Assembly (NCBI GenBank): GCA_013397865.1
Contig: VZTI01005041.1
Coordinates: forward strand, 783,157-847,156
Origin: Struthidea cinerea
Lineage: Eukaryota > Chordata > Aves > Passeriformes > Corcoracidae
Reading direction: 5' to 3'
DNA length: 64,000 bases
Shown here: positions 51,201-62,960 of the stretch, piece after piece
Position numbering within the stretch: the first letter of the stretch is position 1
Layout of the letters: every line of letters starts with the position of its first letter
Notes under the pieces: model-generated
Seen by the model: the letters and a program-made list of their open reading frames with translations, nothing else
Database searches by the model: none
Told to the model about the DNA's origin: nothing
Translations under genes and position numbers: made by a program

Positions 51201-51975
51201 GCAGCCCAAGTCATGGATACTGTTTTCACATGAACTTTCTCCTGGCACAGCCTACTGCAGGTACTAGGTCCTGCTCTTTTCAAGGTCCTGTACCAGACTG
51301 CAGAGATATTGCTTTGCATCATTTCAGTCTCCCTTTCCCTGCCTGTCCATGCGTGTTAGTGACACCTCTGGCCTTTAGGGTGAAGGCTGCTGATTATTTA
51401 CAGCTTCATAAATATCTAATTGTGGAGTGCATTACTTGAGGAATGGCAGCGAAACACGACTTTTTCCATTTGAATTTCTCAGAAAGAAGTACTGAAATTC
51501 AGCATTACCGAAGCACAGAGCAGACTGGACCTGCTGGACCTGCGTTACACCAGGGATGCCATGTACACAGTTATTCATACCAGCACCTGGACAGAATGGA
51601 ACAAAGGCTCAGCCTGCATTTCCTCTGTGGCAACTGCTGCTTGAGGCAGGAGAGCGTCCCAAGAGGAGCCAGTTCTGCCCTGAGTGACAGCTGACAAGAA
51701 ACACAGACATGGAAAATTGAATTCTGTTGCTCTGCTACAACGTGGACATCTGCAAATGAAGGTGTCAGTGTTGGAATCCAGAATACAAACATTCAGGAGG
51801 CTGAGGCTACTTAGAAGATTCAAAATTAACTAATGTTTTAGAAATGTTTAGGAAAACACTAATTTGAAAGTCACCTAAATGCATTTTAAGCAAAATGCAG
51901 TGTAAATCCTTAAGGTGCCAGAGGAGTGTCATAAATTAGTGTGCTTAAAAATCCAAACAAAACCATCATTACAGG

Positions 51976-51989
51976 AAAAAAAAAAAAAA
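51976..51989 (+). repeat. A-run (14 nt)
   Basis: Homopolymer, no retroposon body recognised. Confidence 0.85.
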
Positions 51990-53001
51990 GCTGTAACTCT
52001 GCTTGTTTCAAGGGCCCAAAACTGTGAACAAACCTCTTTGGTATTTCTTTTTTAAATGTTCAGTTGTGTTAGTATTAACTTGGGAAGAAAAAAGGTTCTG
52101 TAACAGCCAAACAAATGACAGTCCTTTATCAGAAAGGTCCTCTAAAACTCTTTGGTGTGTGAGAACTAATACCATGGCAACAAGAGGTCTGCTTTTGCCA
52201 GACTGAAGCAGCATCCCTCAGTGCTCCCTGGGGAATGAAGTGGGAATTGATAGCGATCAGGACTTTGGGATGCTCAGGCAGAGAAAAAATAGGATGATGT
52301 TGATAACTGAAAGGCAGCAGGCCTCTCACAGCTGCTGTGTCAGACAAGCCTCACAAATCAAAACCCTCCTTCAGATGCCCAAATTATATTTCTGTTGGCT
52401 AAGACTTCAAAAACTTTAAAAAGTTGCTTGAATTAACAGCTGTCTTTGGCTTGGTTTTTCACCTCAGTCAGTTATTTGTATATCCTCCTGGCCTCCTCTT
52501 TGGCTTCATTTCACCGCTGCGTGTGCTTTACCTTTCTCCAATTACTTTTACACTTGCATTTTTTGAAGCAAGCCTATGACTCCACAACTCATCATGCCCT
52601 CATTCTCTCTTTAGAAAATAGGAAAGCAATGAATTATTTTCCAGCATTGCATACTGCTGCTTTCCGCCCTGTTAAATTCAAGCATACCTTTTTACAAGAC
52701 AGCAGCAAACCAGAGGTTTCTTCTCACTATTATAAAAGCATGAAGAAATTGACTAGGGAATGTTTCTGTCCAGCTATCTGTCATTGTGATGTCCTGTCTT
52801 CCAAAAACTTCACAGTTGCTTTAGTATCTGCCTTTAACAATACTAAAAATATCAGCCTGGGAGAGGGCAGGGGTGGCTCCGCTGTTGGCTGCAGTATGTA
52901 AAGAACCAGAAGCAAGAAAAACACCTGCCCCTCGGGGTATGAGAGTGGAAGGAAGAATGCAGAATAAAATAAAACTCATTATGAATATCCAATTTTAAAC
53001 A

Positions 53002-53007
53002 TTTAAT
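53002..53007 (-). promoter_or_regulatory. DLC1: DLC1 distal polyadenylation signal ATTAAA
   Basis: The common variant hexamer ATTAAA on the - strand, placed where a long DLC1 3' UTR could end. Confidence 0.35.
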
Positions 53008-54570
53008 AGTGCACTTATTGAGTATATTCTGTACAGACATCTATAGCAAGTTAAACATTTTCCTTTCTCTCGTGTAGATCATACTCATGTAAAGCACATT
53101 TACAATAGAAAACATACTTGAGGTACAAAAACCCAAAAAGAATATCTGAGGTATAAATACAGGTATATTTTAAATAATCTTTATCATGCTTAATCTATGT
53201 TTGACAGTACACTGTGGGCAAGTATACATGTTTACAATAGAATGGTATGTACAACATACAATTTTACAAATTCAAAAGTGTTTGATGTAGAAGAATATAC
53301 AAGATTTTCCTACTCATGAGGAACATTGTTACTGGAAGTACTACATTATTTGCCATTATAAAAAAAATCTTCATCAAAAAGCTTAAAATAATACTGACAA
53401 TGGTAAAAAAGTCTCAGTCAAGATTCCATCTTGCAACTCATTCATACCCTAGCCACAAAATACATTTATCACTTAATACTGCACCTTGAAAGCAAATCTT
53501 TACCTTTACAGTAAAACCTACAGAAAGACATCTTTCCAGAGGACCTCAGGACTTCCTACAGTTCATACAAGCTGATTCTCAAGAAGGGGGAAATATCCCA
53601 AAGGGTTTAAAACACAACAAAACCGAAGATAAAACTGCACCCTCCTTTCTGGCCCCTAATATAACCCTCTAAACTGCTCACATGCAGGTTCTGTTCACGT
53701 CAACATGCAGCTTTTGGGAAAACAGGAAAAGGAGGGAGAGTAAGGGAAAGAGCTTGTGTGACTCTCCCTAGCCAAGTCACCCCAGCTGCTACTGCAGGAG
53801 TCCTGCCACCTCCTGGCACCACAACTCCAGTGTTGACTTTTTTCCTCTTGAGCCATTAGAATACAACAAAATATATAAAAGCTCATTAAAACACCTATAG
53901 ATAACGCAGATAGGAGTAAAAGCAACAGACATTTTGGGTTTTTTTAACAACTGATGTTATTGTCTCTCCTCACCATTGCAGACATTTCATTTGTAAGCTG
54001 CTACGTTGCTCAAAAGTATATTTACTTGAATTTGCTATAGAATTGGTCATCACTCCTAAAAGATCATCTGGATAAGGAGTGGACAGTAGCTGAAGCAAGC
54101 CTCTTGTAACATCTGCTTAGGGTTTTCAACAAGTTTAGAGCTGAGGAAAAGGCAGAACTAGCACATTTGAAGGATGGCTACTCCTGGCCCACAGGGGAGT
54201 CCCATTCTAGGTTGAACTGTATCCAGCATACTAAAATCCATCCTGGTTGCCTATCAGTGTACCAGACACATTTCAAGTTCGACTTCTTCTATCCTTTCAA
54301 CCATTAACACACTCATTCACACTTTAATCTCTGTGCAAACCTTTCTCTGCTTATCTCAGTGAGAACACATTGAAGAGTACCAACTATTCCAGTGGATACA
54401 CCAGTCCCTCAATGCACTACAAATAAAATGACATGAGTATGTACATAAAGCTAAGTATTTCACATGGGAATGATGAGCCTTCACCATATTTCATAATATA
54501 TTTTGCATTTAAAGAAATTTGCTTCTCAGAAGCAATTCAAACCATCTAATAGTAATTTTTTTTTTAAATT

Positions 54571-54576
54571 TTTATT
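54571..54576 (-). promoter_or_regulatory. DLC1: DLC1 proximal polyadenylation signal AATAAA
   Basis: The only canonical AATAAA on the - strand within 1.8 kb after the DLC1 stop codon, 253 nt past it, inside A/T-rich sequence. Confidence 0.45.
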
Positions 54577-54828
54577 TTTTGCACAGTTCTCCTATGTATT
54601 CCAGTCGAGGCCTACACTATAGACCTTACACAGACAGGAAGCAGCTTTAAAGTGTATGGTATGGCCACAGTCCTATAGTAATGCTCACAGTCAAGTTCTC
54701 ACGCTGTCATCCCTTCACGACACGACTTGCAGATGGAACACAGGTCTGGTCTGCAGCGCGCAGGTCTCAGTTTTGGGTAACGTCTACGTTGCTGAGGCAT
54801 GGAGCACATGGCTGTTTTTCTTCAGTAG

Positions 54829-54949
54829 TCACCTGGATTTTATTTCCTTGCTCTCAGGACTCTGCTGACTGAAAGAGTCTCGTATCTTAACAACTTCTGA
54901 TGCACACAAGTGTCCGAAAGACTTGGTGTACCAGTCTGGCATGTGGCCC
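54829..54949 (-). CDS. DLC1: DLC1 terminal coding exon
   Basis: Acceptor gcaacag. The exon completes Arg493 and encodes 39 residues from GHMPDWYTKSFGHLCASEVV to KEIKSR, then TGA at 54831-54829. This is the conserved DLC1 C-terminus including the final helix of START. Confidence 0.96.
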
Positions 54950-57900
54950 CTGTTGCGTGCAGGAAAAAGTAATGATAAGGAAGATACCAGTGACTTTATG
55001 TATTTTCTTAGTCGCAATCAAATACGTATCTAGCTGGTTAAATGCCTGACTAGGAAATCTCCTCAGTGCTGCTTACTGCGCAGCTCAACCTTACTAATAC
55101 ATAGATTTGCTCAAAAACAAGTTTGCCATAATAAGGATAAGTTATGGAAGGTGTTGTGACAACCTGGTCCTCTTTACTACCTTAATATTAAAATCAGTAT
55201 GTCCTTGCATCCAAATATGACTGTCAGAGGAAGGGGTGGGGTTGCATACCAATAGTGATGGTGGAACACATACTGGAGGCTTCTAATGCAACAAACTATA
55301 CCTGCTGCCAGATGTGCTCTGAAGCCAACTTTCTGTAACATCTCAGAGACCCGTGTGCTTGTCTTTGAGAAGGATGTACTACTGGCCAAGCTAAAGTCTG
55401 TCGAACTGTCTAAGTTTTCCACTGACCACACTGAAACTATACAAGAAAAGTTACCACCTCCAAAGGACAAAGTGGGATTTCCTACCTTAAATCAATTCTG
55501 CACATGTAGGTAAGTTTCGATTTTCCTGACCCGCAGGGCTCAATCAGATACCTCGACAGGAGCACATTGACTCTAACACCTGCCACAGGAGCCCGGTCGT
55601 GGTCCACTGAAGTTGCTAGAAGCACACAAGCTCCTTTGGGGAAGTTCGTCCTCCATGTTCTAAGAAAAAAGAAGAAAACCAAAAATCTTTTATTTGACAA
55701 ACAGTAAAGCAAACATCTAATAAGAATTCAAATTAGGCACAAATAGATATTTACCAGTATAGCTGACATTATAAAGAAATAGGCAAGGCTGCCATATGTG
55801 TAGGATATAAGCATCATTGCCTATGAAAGCCTTACCTTAAGACTACAAAGTCCCTGGCTGGATGAGGTGCCATGCTGTTCTGGACATACTGGTATATATC
55901 TGTCTGGCTATCCAAAGGCTCAATTACTTTTGACTCTATAAGATCTTCATCCCAGAGATGCTGCTCTTTAAGTAAACGATTTAAAACATCCTCTGGTGTA
56001 GCTGAGATTTCAATGGTAGTTTTCCATAGTCGGAGTGGGGGACCTTCACACACCTGGAGAAAATTAGCGAGTCCTTAGTTTTCCTCTTCTTTACACTTTA
56101 AGTTTATTTTTTAAAAATCTTGTTGAAACACTTCTCCATCTGCTAGTTCTGAGCTGTACAAGATCAGAGATGAGAACCTTCCTACTGCCTGCATAGTGAC
56201 TCAGCTTGTTAAAGCTTTGCATGCGTGAGTGAAGGCGTGTAAATTCAATAGAGGGAACATTCCTGGGCTGGATAAACAGAAGAACACAAATCAGTGCATG
56301 TTAGTAAACTATTGCTGAAAGACATGGTGTTTTTATATGATGTGCAACTGCATCAAAAGATTAAGATTTTTTTCCTAATATCTATCTGCAAAGTAAAGAT
56401 GTGTACTGAACCTTCTATAATATCCCTATGTCACAAGTGAGCTAAAACCCAGAGCTGTGGTGTGAGTGACAGGGTGCATACCTACCTTCTTGTATGCCAG
56501 GTCTGCTTGCTCTGATGTGGAGCAGCTGACCCAGCCTTTAAACTTCTCCTTCATCTCCTTGAGTAAGTCATCCACACAGTCCTGGAGGTAGCAGTGGTAG
56601 TCGGAGGGCTCAGTGTTGCTGCTGCTCCCCCGGAGCTCCTCCAGGCTGAGGGGACGCAGGTCCTGCTCCGTGTACGAGTTCCGACCCCTGCTCATTTCTT
56701 CAGGTATCTGAGGGATGACAAGGGTGAAATCATCCTCTTGCAGCTCTCTCCCCAGATCACTGTGTTAGTCTGGCAGCCCAATAGCCACAGGGAGCTGTGT
56801 ATGTTAGTTTTGTAAGTGATGGGATGTGCATGTGTCAGGTTAAGCAATTAACATGAAGAAATGCCAAAATTATGTTTGTGACTTTGATTTAACTCAAATT
56901 AGTCTTTTATGTGGTGTCTTATTTTATTCTGTGGAGTATCCCCCTTTACTACACAACTAGATTCATTCCCACAGCACAGTTTATCCTGCAAACTGAAGGA
57001 AGAAGGGAACAGTTGTCAGCTGCAAGAAAAGAGACAGGCACGTCTTCAGTTGAGGGCTCTGAAAAGAATTGATGACAGTGAGGAAAACCAGGACTCGACT
57101 TGTCTGGTTCTCCGTCGCAGGCCCTAGAGGGAGCATGCTTTAGTTCCTACAGACCCTTCAACCTATGGTTTGACAGTGTTACATTCCAGGATGCTTTTGT
57201 GGCCTGTCTTGCTAACTCTTGGGAATTCAAGTATAAAATGAGCACTGTAATTCCTGGAAATAGCTTCTTGCTTTGTAATTAGAGCTGAGGTTCACAGACC
57301 CTCATGACTGTACAATAAAATCTTGAAAACGTATTTCAAATGCAGCTTGGATGCAACAAAAATGTGCCAAATCCCACAACTGCCTCCCGACTTTAGAGCA
57401 CCAGTGCCAACAGAACAACTCTCTTCTCTTCTGGCACCACTTCTAATTCATGTATGCACACAGATCAGGATGCAAAGGTTTTTAAAAAGCTACTTATCAT
57501 GTGTTAAACTCCATTAAAATAAAGAGACATTCCTAGCTTTCCATTATACAGCAGATCTAAGACATATTGATCAATATTCCCCCCATCAGTTTTGTAAACA
57601 GGTGTTTTACCTGAAAGAGTTTCTTGCATTCAGCAATCATATGAGCTAGCCCTTGGGTTGCAGCCAGATTTTCATTTAGGTCCTTTTGATCGGGTTTCCC
57701 CAGGCTTGGTTTTCTTTGCATCACCCTTCACAAGGGAAAAGAGCACACACATACACAAATCCAGCTATTTGTTGCAGAGCAAGAGACATGTTTGGGAAGA
57801 AAACAGTAGGATTCCCAAACCTTCTGGTAATTTAGAGCAGTGCTGCCTGGTACCAAATATTGGCATGGTGTTGCCAACTTCTCTTGCTACTCTTTCTAAA

Positions 57901-60900
57901 CCTGTTCTTTGGAATCCCCTCCCTCCACCCCCATTTTTTTCCTTCTTATGAGCTTGTTTGTATTTTAACAAATCTCCAGCAAAAGGTAGGATCCCATAAC
58001 TGTTCTACAGCCGGTGCTCTCTGAGGTGTCCGAGGTGGTCACAGCTGGCAGGATCAATCCTAGACCGTGCCTGTTGCACATCCTGCCAGCTGTGCTACGG
58101 GATGAGCAGCAGTGAGCCCTGGTCCCAGAAACGTACCTTGGAGAAGAATTCTCTCTTTTGAGAGTGTTCAAGTGGAAGAGGGAAGGTGCTAAGCAGACAG
58201 CCAGGTTTGTTGGTGTCATCTGGTTTTCCTTCACTGCAGCTGTGACATCACTCAGGAAATAGAGAAGAATCTGGAGGACCTCCCTGTTCTCGTCAGGTAA
58301 AAGCATAATGGCAGCCTTGATAGCCTGGAGACGCTGATCCTTTGGCACATCTGCATAATATTAGTATCTCTCATCAGCCCATTGATTTTCCACGCACACA
58401 GCATGAATACATCCCAAAGCAAACTCCAGCTTCAAATATTTGACTCGAGTTTGAAGTGATTTCCTTCAGGATGCATACCATTTGTAGGAAACATGAAGAA
58501 ATTTTTTTTAACCCACTAGTTTAACTACCCTCAGCTATTTCCTGCCTCACAAGAAATGCAAGCAAGAAGCTATGCCTAGGCCAGAGTTAATTTTAGATTT
58601 AGCTTCAACAGCTACATGCTCCCACAGATGCACTAAAAGGACAGAAGGCTGGAGTCAGGCAGGGAACAAGCAAACAGAGTCCAGCCAATTTAGAAGTTCT
58701 TCAGCTTGCAAAGAAATTTAAAACATGAATGCATTTTAGAATAGGTAAATTAATTAAATAAATTAGCTAGCAAGCCTTTTCAGCAGTGATGTCATAAAAT
58801 ATCCAGAAAGTGCTTTACCGAACACAGAGGGTTACTTTATTGAGCAGATCATTCAAAGTCATGCAGTGGAAAAAGAAAGTCAATGCTGTGAAGCCCCATA
58901 CCATTAAACAGCTCCTTGGTTACGAACAACAAACAGCCATTGGAAAAATCTGATGTGTCTTTTATATAAGCTTTCTCCTCCAAACTTGAAAGGAACGGAA
59001 AATGAAATAACCCAGACCAGATCTGCTTCTTATAAAGGGATTTCCAATAAGCCACCTCTGAAGACAACATCAGAGTCTGTGTCCTGGAGCATTTGTATCA
59101 TCATCAGCAGCCCACCACCCTCACGGCATGTCTCATAATACACATGGTGCTACCCAGATATTTAACTGGTATTTGCTTTGGGCTTCAGCAACTTTGTAAG
59201 GCTAGCAAGTGAGTTTAGAAAGCAGTTTTAAGCAAAAATCCACTGTTTTCCATGCTCTCCTCTCAATCAGCTCAAAGCACATTTAAGCCACGTGCATTCC
59301 AGTGTGCAGCCTGGTGCATAGCACCAAAGCAAAGGGAAATTTTGCTGTTTGCAGGGGAGCAAAATTTACAGCTGTTTTAAGGCTCTTAGCTTTACAGAGA
59401 GATAATACTTCCCGACCACCTCTGGGATTTCCTCAGACCTACCGCCTGCAAAAGGAAAGGAACAGATACTCCTGCAATGCTCTGTCAAACTTTTTTTGGC
59501 TCTAAACCCACAAAGCTGCTGTATAATATGCATGGAAGCGGAGAGTCTGATTAATTTTCTCCATAACCTGCTTGGGGATCCAAACACACAAAAAAATGCG
59601 TGCACTGAAAAAATGGTCTGTATGATATTTTAAAACATCATCTACTCCCATGGAGCGCTGAAGGAAATTCCTGTAACCTTTTTGCAATTATTTCTTTTCA
59701 CAAGCATTGACAAACTCAATTTTTTATGTGATTTACTCCGAGCACTTGTGTTTATGGTACTTATCTGCAAAGTAGCTACAAGTCACTAATAGAAAAGCTT
59801 ACCACTTAGAGGTTCTTTTTAAACAGTTGAGGTGAAGGATAGCAGAAAATGAATTATAAGAAAACAAAAATTTTTGGTAGCCTTGCCAATCCCCTCAAAA
59901 GCCCCAAACTCTCTACATGTAGTGTTTCCTAGGCTTGTCTACTTAGCCACATTAGATGCGGCTTATTTTCAAACCTTAATATCAAGTATGGTCAAAGAAG
60001 AGAAATAAATTTAGAGCAAGGGATGGAAGATTTGTATTTGTTCCTGAACTAGAGAGAAAGGTGAAATTAAAAGAACTTGTACTATAAATTGTTACTAAAC
60101 TACAGTACAAAAAGTCCATTCCTTATGAGGCAGCCTGAACCATAACAGTTACTGCAGAAAGGCCAAGACCAACACAGGAAACACGTGTAGTCCCAGAGCA
60201 GCAGTGTTACAAAGTTCCACCCTTGCTACACAAACGACCATTTGCTATCTGCTGCAGAAATCTCACTACTTACATTGGTATATCTGTAAGAAGGTCTCGG
60301 AGAGTTTGTTGGTCATGAGAGGCTCAGGGAGATCACGAAAGAATTGCTTTAACATGTCTGCTACATCATAGGCAGACTGGCCTTCGTAGTTGACGCTGTC
60401 TGTGGAACTCTCGTTCATTTGACGTAAAGCCTGAATTCTTGATTTGACTCCAGATTTCCTAAACAGCCCAACCTAAATATATGTATAAAAGTAAATACAT
60501 TTATAACGAATCCAGAAAATCTGAAATCTAAGCATGCTCTTCAGCTCCTTAAGAATGGGTTCTAATTTTGTGGAAAGCTTTCCACGCATTAATTATCTAT
60601 GCTGTCTTGTTTTGAGTCTACTTTTTTCAGTCTGACCCAGGAACAATAAAAACCAATGGAAAGCTGGGCCTTGGGTGGTGCATGCATGTGGAATAAGAGT
60701 CTAGCAAAACGTACCTGATCCAGACAGTGGTTGCGGAGGTACCGCATGGCTTGCTGAATGCTCTGGGGAAGCGGCTGCCCCGTGCGCTGCACATTCACTT
60801 GCAGTGGTACTCCAAAGACATTTCGGTCTTTATAATCTGGCACCTTTATTCTTTTCATAAATTTTGGTACTGCCCTATTTAAGCAAAGGGAATAACACAT

Positions 60901-62960
60901 TAAATTAAACCTCTGTTGACTATTTATCTTCTGTTTTTCCAGTAATTCAGAAAGCAAGTGAAAATAAATGAAACACTTTTAGTAACATGAGCAATGGTGA
61001 CAGTATAAATTAGCTAATCCACTCAGGGCTGGAAAGGGTGAGAGGAAAGAAAACAAGAGTTTCTCTAAGAGAAAGGCTTGATATTTGAGGCAGTATGCTG
61101 CCTCTAAGTATTAATGTGGTGCTACTCCATCAATGTTAGGAGGACGAAAGCTACAGGGTAAAACTGCAGGGGCCAGATTGAATTGCAAAAGAGTCAAAAT
61201 AAATCTTGCGGTCAGTGACCCCTTATAACACTGCTTCTTTAGGTTTCAGGAAAGATGGGCATTTGAACAATGAGCTTTTGTATGTCAACTACTTGTTCTG
61301 CAAAGTCCTCAAACTGGGTCCACCACCCACCAGTGTGCAGAACAGCAGGAAACTGATGTAATACATTTGAGTTTGTCAGCTAAAAATTTCAGCTCTATAA
61401 ACAACCCTTTTGAGGGACCCCCCTCCTTGTCAGCCAGTGACTTTTGTTACCCCCACCTCCCACTCCAGTTTCATTGAGAGGCCTTTCCATCCGCTTATGA
61501 CTCCAAGGAAAAAGCTACTAAACACAAAAGAATGATTTACCCCTGGGTCCCCCAGAGTATTGGTTTCATAAAGGGGAAAAAAAGGCACTAAAATGTGAAA
61601 ATACTGAGGTCATTTTCCTAAGCAGGGAGGAAAACTAATGTCCAGTGTAACAACTAATAGGACACAGTAGCACTGAAAACAGGGAGACATTTAAGATTTT
61701 AACATACAGTACAGCTATACAAACAGTGCACTGGATTTACAGCTGACTAATCTGTTACATAGTAAAACAGAACCAATTTGTATTGCCATACAGTTAAGTT
61801 TAGGGCATTATTGATACATGTATGAATAATACTTGCTTTGTCAAAAAACATGCCAAAGGAATGTGAAAAAACACATTGCGATCTCCACTGAGAATCTGAA
61901 GCATGCAGGGATAACTGGTCAATACTTATTTCTGTCTTTCAGAACAAACAACTTCTGTATTTAGAAAGACTGACATAATAACAGCCTTTGAACAGGAGGT
62001 ACTTTGATGCCGAAGCTAAATACTCTCTATGACTCCTGGGGAAGGGAGGAGGCTGGCCTGTGGTAGGGACAAGAAAAATTTTATTTGTGTCCATTGCATC
62101 CTGAAGGTTAGACAGGCTGTACTGCAGTTACAATAATAAAAGAGCTTTCTATTTCATTCTTCTGACAAAAAGTATTCAACAGGGTTACAAACACCTGGCC
62201 ACAGCAGAAATTGCTGCCTACAAAAAACTCCATGGTTCTCCCAACCTGTATTCTTCTCTCCATCTCTTTTGCAAGCTAACTGATTTATAGTGCCTCAAAA
62301 AGGGAAAACAAAATTTTGGCGAGTGAGATACTAGAATTAAGAGAAATTTACATTATTTAATTACATAATTATGTAAAGGGAATAATGCAAATATTTAACA
62401 ATAACCGAAGAAAAGTCAAGATTGGCTGCAATTTGTGCCACTGCTCCCTAACTACCTCAATAAACAAGTGGTCCTTCTTTTGCCGTAGATACTGAACATC
62501 TTCCCGTTCAGAAAGCTGGTCTGTACTTCATTTGCTTTGGTTCCCCCTAACATATCCCCAAAAACACAACACTCAAGTCTAATAGGATTACACTTACGTA
62601 AAGGGTTAGTGATTTTAGCCCCATTTTAGGAAACCACAAATCACTGTCAACACAGGAAGAAGTGCAAATACGGAAAAAGAGGGATTGGAGGGATGCATTG
62701 CATCTTTCCAAAAGTTTCTTGGGATAAGCGCAACTGTCATGCTTGCATAGTCGGGCTCTCTGTACACAGCACTGTGTCCTTACCAGCTGAAACCATGCTT
62801 GTTGGAAGGCGTGTACTTCTCCAGGAGAGCAGTCAGCTTCAGGAGAGAGTACTTCTGCAGCAGGTTCATCTGTGCCACAGACTGGCAGTTGATCTGCAGC
62901 GATGCCGAGCTGAGGCTGGGCCGGTGGGAACTCTGGAAGCTGTGCCACCTTAGCTTGTGC
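54829..62960 (-). CDS. DLC1: DLC1, RhoGAP and START domain protein (C-terminal 532 residues, 5' part outside window)
   Basis: Nine exons on the - strand join in frame with GT-AG junctions: 62960-62784, 60874-60715, 60472-60274, 58350-58137, 57725-57611, 56707-56486, 56053-55836, 55659-55486 and 54949-54829 (stop TGA). Numbering the 532 residues from the first whole codon, RhoGAP spans about 79-245. It has the catalytic arginine finger Arg117 in GLFRKSG, Lys154 in LKQFFRDLPEP and Asn227 in MTPTNLAVCLAPSLF. The START lipid-transfer-like domain spans about 319-525. The protein speeds GTP hydrolysis on RhoA/B/C, acts at focal adhesions and limits contractility and growth. The ending EIKSR matches the end of vertebrate DLC1, distinguishing it from STARD13 and STARD8. 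The N-terminal SAM domain and serine-rich linker must lie past base 64000. All catalytic residues are present. Confidence 0.96.
54950..55485 (-). other. DLC1: DLC1 last intron (536 nt)
   Basis: A phase-2 intron with donor gtagga and acceptor gcaacag. No other feature is seen. Further short introns lie at 55660-55835, 56054-56485, 57726-58136 and 60473-60714. Confidence 0.85.
55486..55659 (-). CDS. DLC1: DLC1 exon, START domain
   Basis: Acceptor ttcttag. The exon encodes residues 436-492: TWRTNFPKGACVLLATSVDH, then VRVNVLLSRYLIEPCGSGKS and KLTYMCRIDL. It ends with two bases of Arg493 and donor gtagga. Confidence 0.96.
55836..56053 (-). CDS. DLC1: DLC1 exon, START domain middle
   Basis: The exon encodes residues 363-434: VCEGPPLRLWKTTIEISATP, then RLLKEQHLWDEDLIESKVIE, then YVQNSMAPHPARDFVVL. 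It ends with two bases of Arg435 and donor gtaagg. Confidence 0.96.
56486..56707 (-). CDS. DLC1: DLC1 exon, start of START domain
   Basis: This 222-nt exon is phase 0 at both ends and encodes residues 289-362: IPEEMSRGRNSYTEQDLRPL, then LQDCVDDLLKEMKEKFKGW and SEQADLAYKK. The donor is gtaggt. Confidence 0.95.
56708..57610 (-). other. DLC1: DLC1 intron (903 nt)
   Basis: A phase-0 intron between the linker and the first START exon. Short frames in it do not resemble proteins. Confidence 0.85.
57611..57725 (-). CDS. DLC1: DLC1 exon, RhoGAP-START linker
   Basis: This 115-nt exon completes Arg250 and encodes residues 251-288: VMQRKPSLGKPDQKDLNENL, then AATQGLAHMIAECKKLFQ. The acceptor is ttgtgaag, an atypical site with a purine-rich -3 to -5 region; the frame and protein match confirm it. 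Confidence 0.94.
58137..58350 (-). CDS. DLC1: DLC1 exon, RhoGAP C-terminal half
   Basis: The exon encodes residues 180-249 plus parts of the codons at each edge: VPKDQRLQAIKAAIMLLPDE, then ENQMTPTNLAVCLAPSLFHL and LKRENSSP. The asparagine of the TPTN motif helps bind Rho in this family. The donor is gtacgt. Confidence 0.96.
58351..60273 (-). other. DLC1: DLC1 intron (1,923 nt)
   Basis: The intron splits the RhoGAP domain at the Tyr179 codon (phase 1). It holds only short chance frames and no recognisable repeat. Confidence 0.85.
60274..60472 (-). CDS. DLC1: DLC1 exon, RhoGAP catalytic core
   Basis: The exon encodes residues 113-178 and one base of Tyr179. It carries the arginine finger in VGLFRKSGVK and the LKQFFRDLPEPLMTNKLSET segment. 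The donor is gtaagt; the acceptor is a rather weak atatttag. Confidence 0.96.
60715..60874 (-). CDS. DLC1: DLC1 exon, start of RhoGAP domain
   Basis: The exon follows acceptor aaatag and ends at donor gtacgt. It encodes residues 60-112, AVPKFMKRIKVPDYKDRNVF through RYLRNHCLDQ, with VQRTGQPLPQSIQQAM in between. Confidence 0.96.
60875..62783 (-). other. DLC1: DLC1 intron (1,909 nt)
   Basis: The intron lies between the pre-RhoGAP linker exon and the first RhoGAP exon (phase 2, splitting Trp59). No exon or named element is seen in it. Confidence 0.85.
62784..62960 (-). CDS. DLC1: DLC1 exon, linker before RhoGAP (first in window)
   Basis: Acceptor ctccacag precedes 62960 and donor gtaagg follows 62784. 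The exon encodes HKLRWHSFQSSH through LTALLEKYTPSNKHGFS plus two bases of Trp59. This is the conserved leucine-rich stretch just before the RhoGAP domain. A longer open frame over the same bases (62547-63119) is in a different frame and is not used. Confidence 0.95.

Larger units (their letters stand above)
28090..53000. other. Intergenic interval between convergent TRMT9B and DLC1
   Basis: About 25 kb with no supportable protein-coding gene. The longer open frames (29517-29879, 45923-46399, 52446-52901) start at non-ATG codons and match no family I know. Identifiable content is a CR1 fragment split by a solo LTR near 31 kb, an LTR at 35.7-36.3 kb, a 540-nt CR1 at 47.7-48.3 kb, and simple repeats. 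The rest is unassigned. Confidence 0.6.
53002..54828 (-). other. DLC1: Probable DLC1 3' UTR
   Basis: AT-rich sequence after the stop codon with no open frame of note. On the - strand there is an AATAAA at 54571-54576 (a 3' UTR of about 270-290 nt) and an ATTAAA at 53002-53007 (about 1.85 kb). Mammalian DLC1 has a long 3' UTR, so the distal site is plausible. The true end is not shown by the sequence. Confidence 0.45.

Noticed and set aside
52446..52901. 151-codon open frame just beyond the DLC1 3' end
   Set aside because: It starts at TTG, its composition looks like translated non-coding DNA, and there is no family match.
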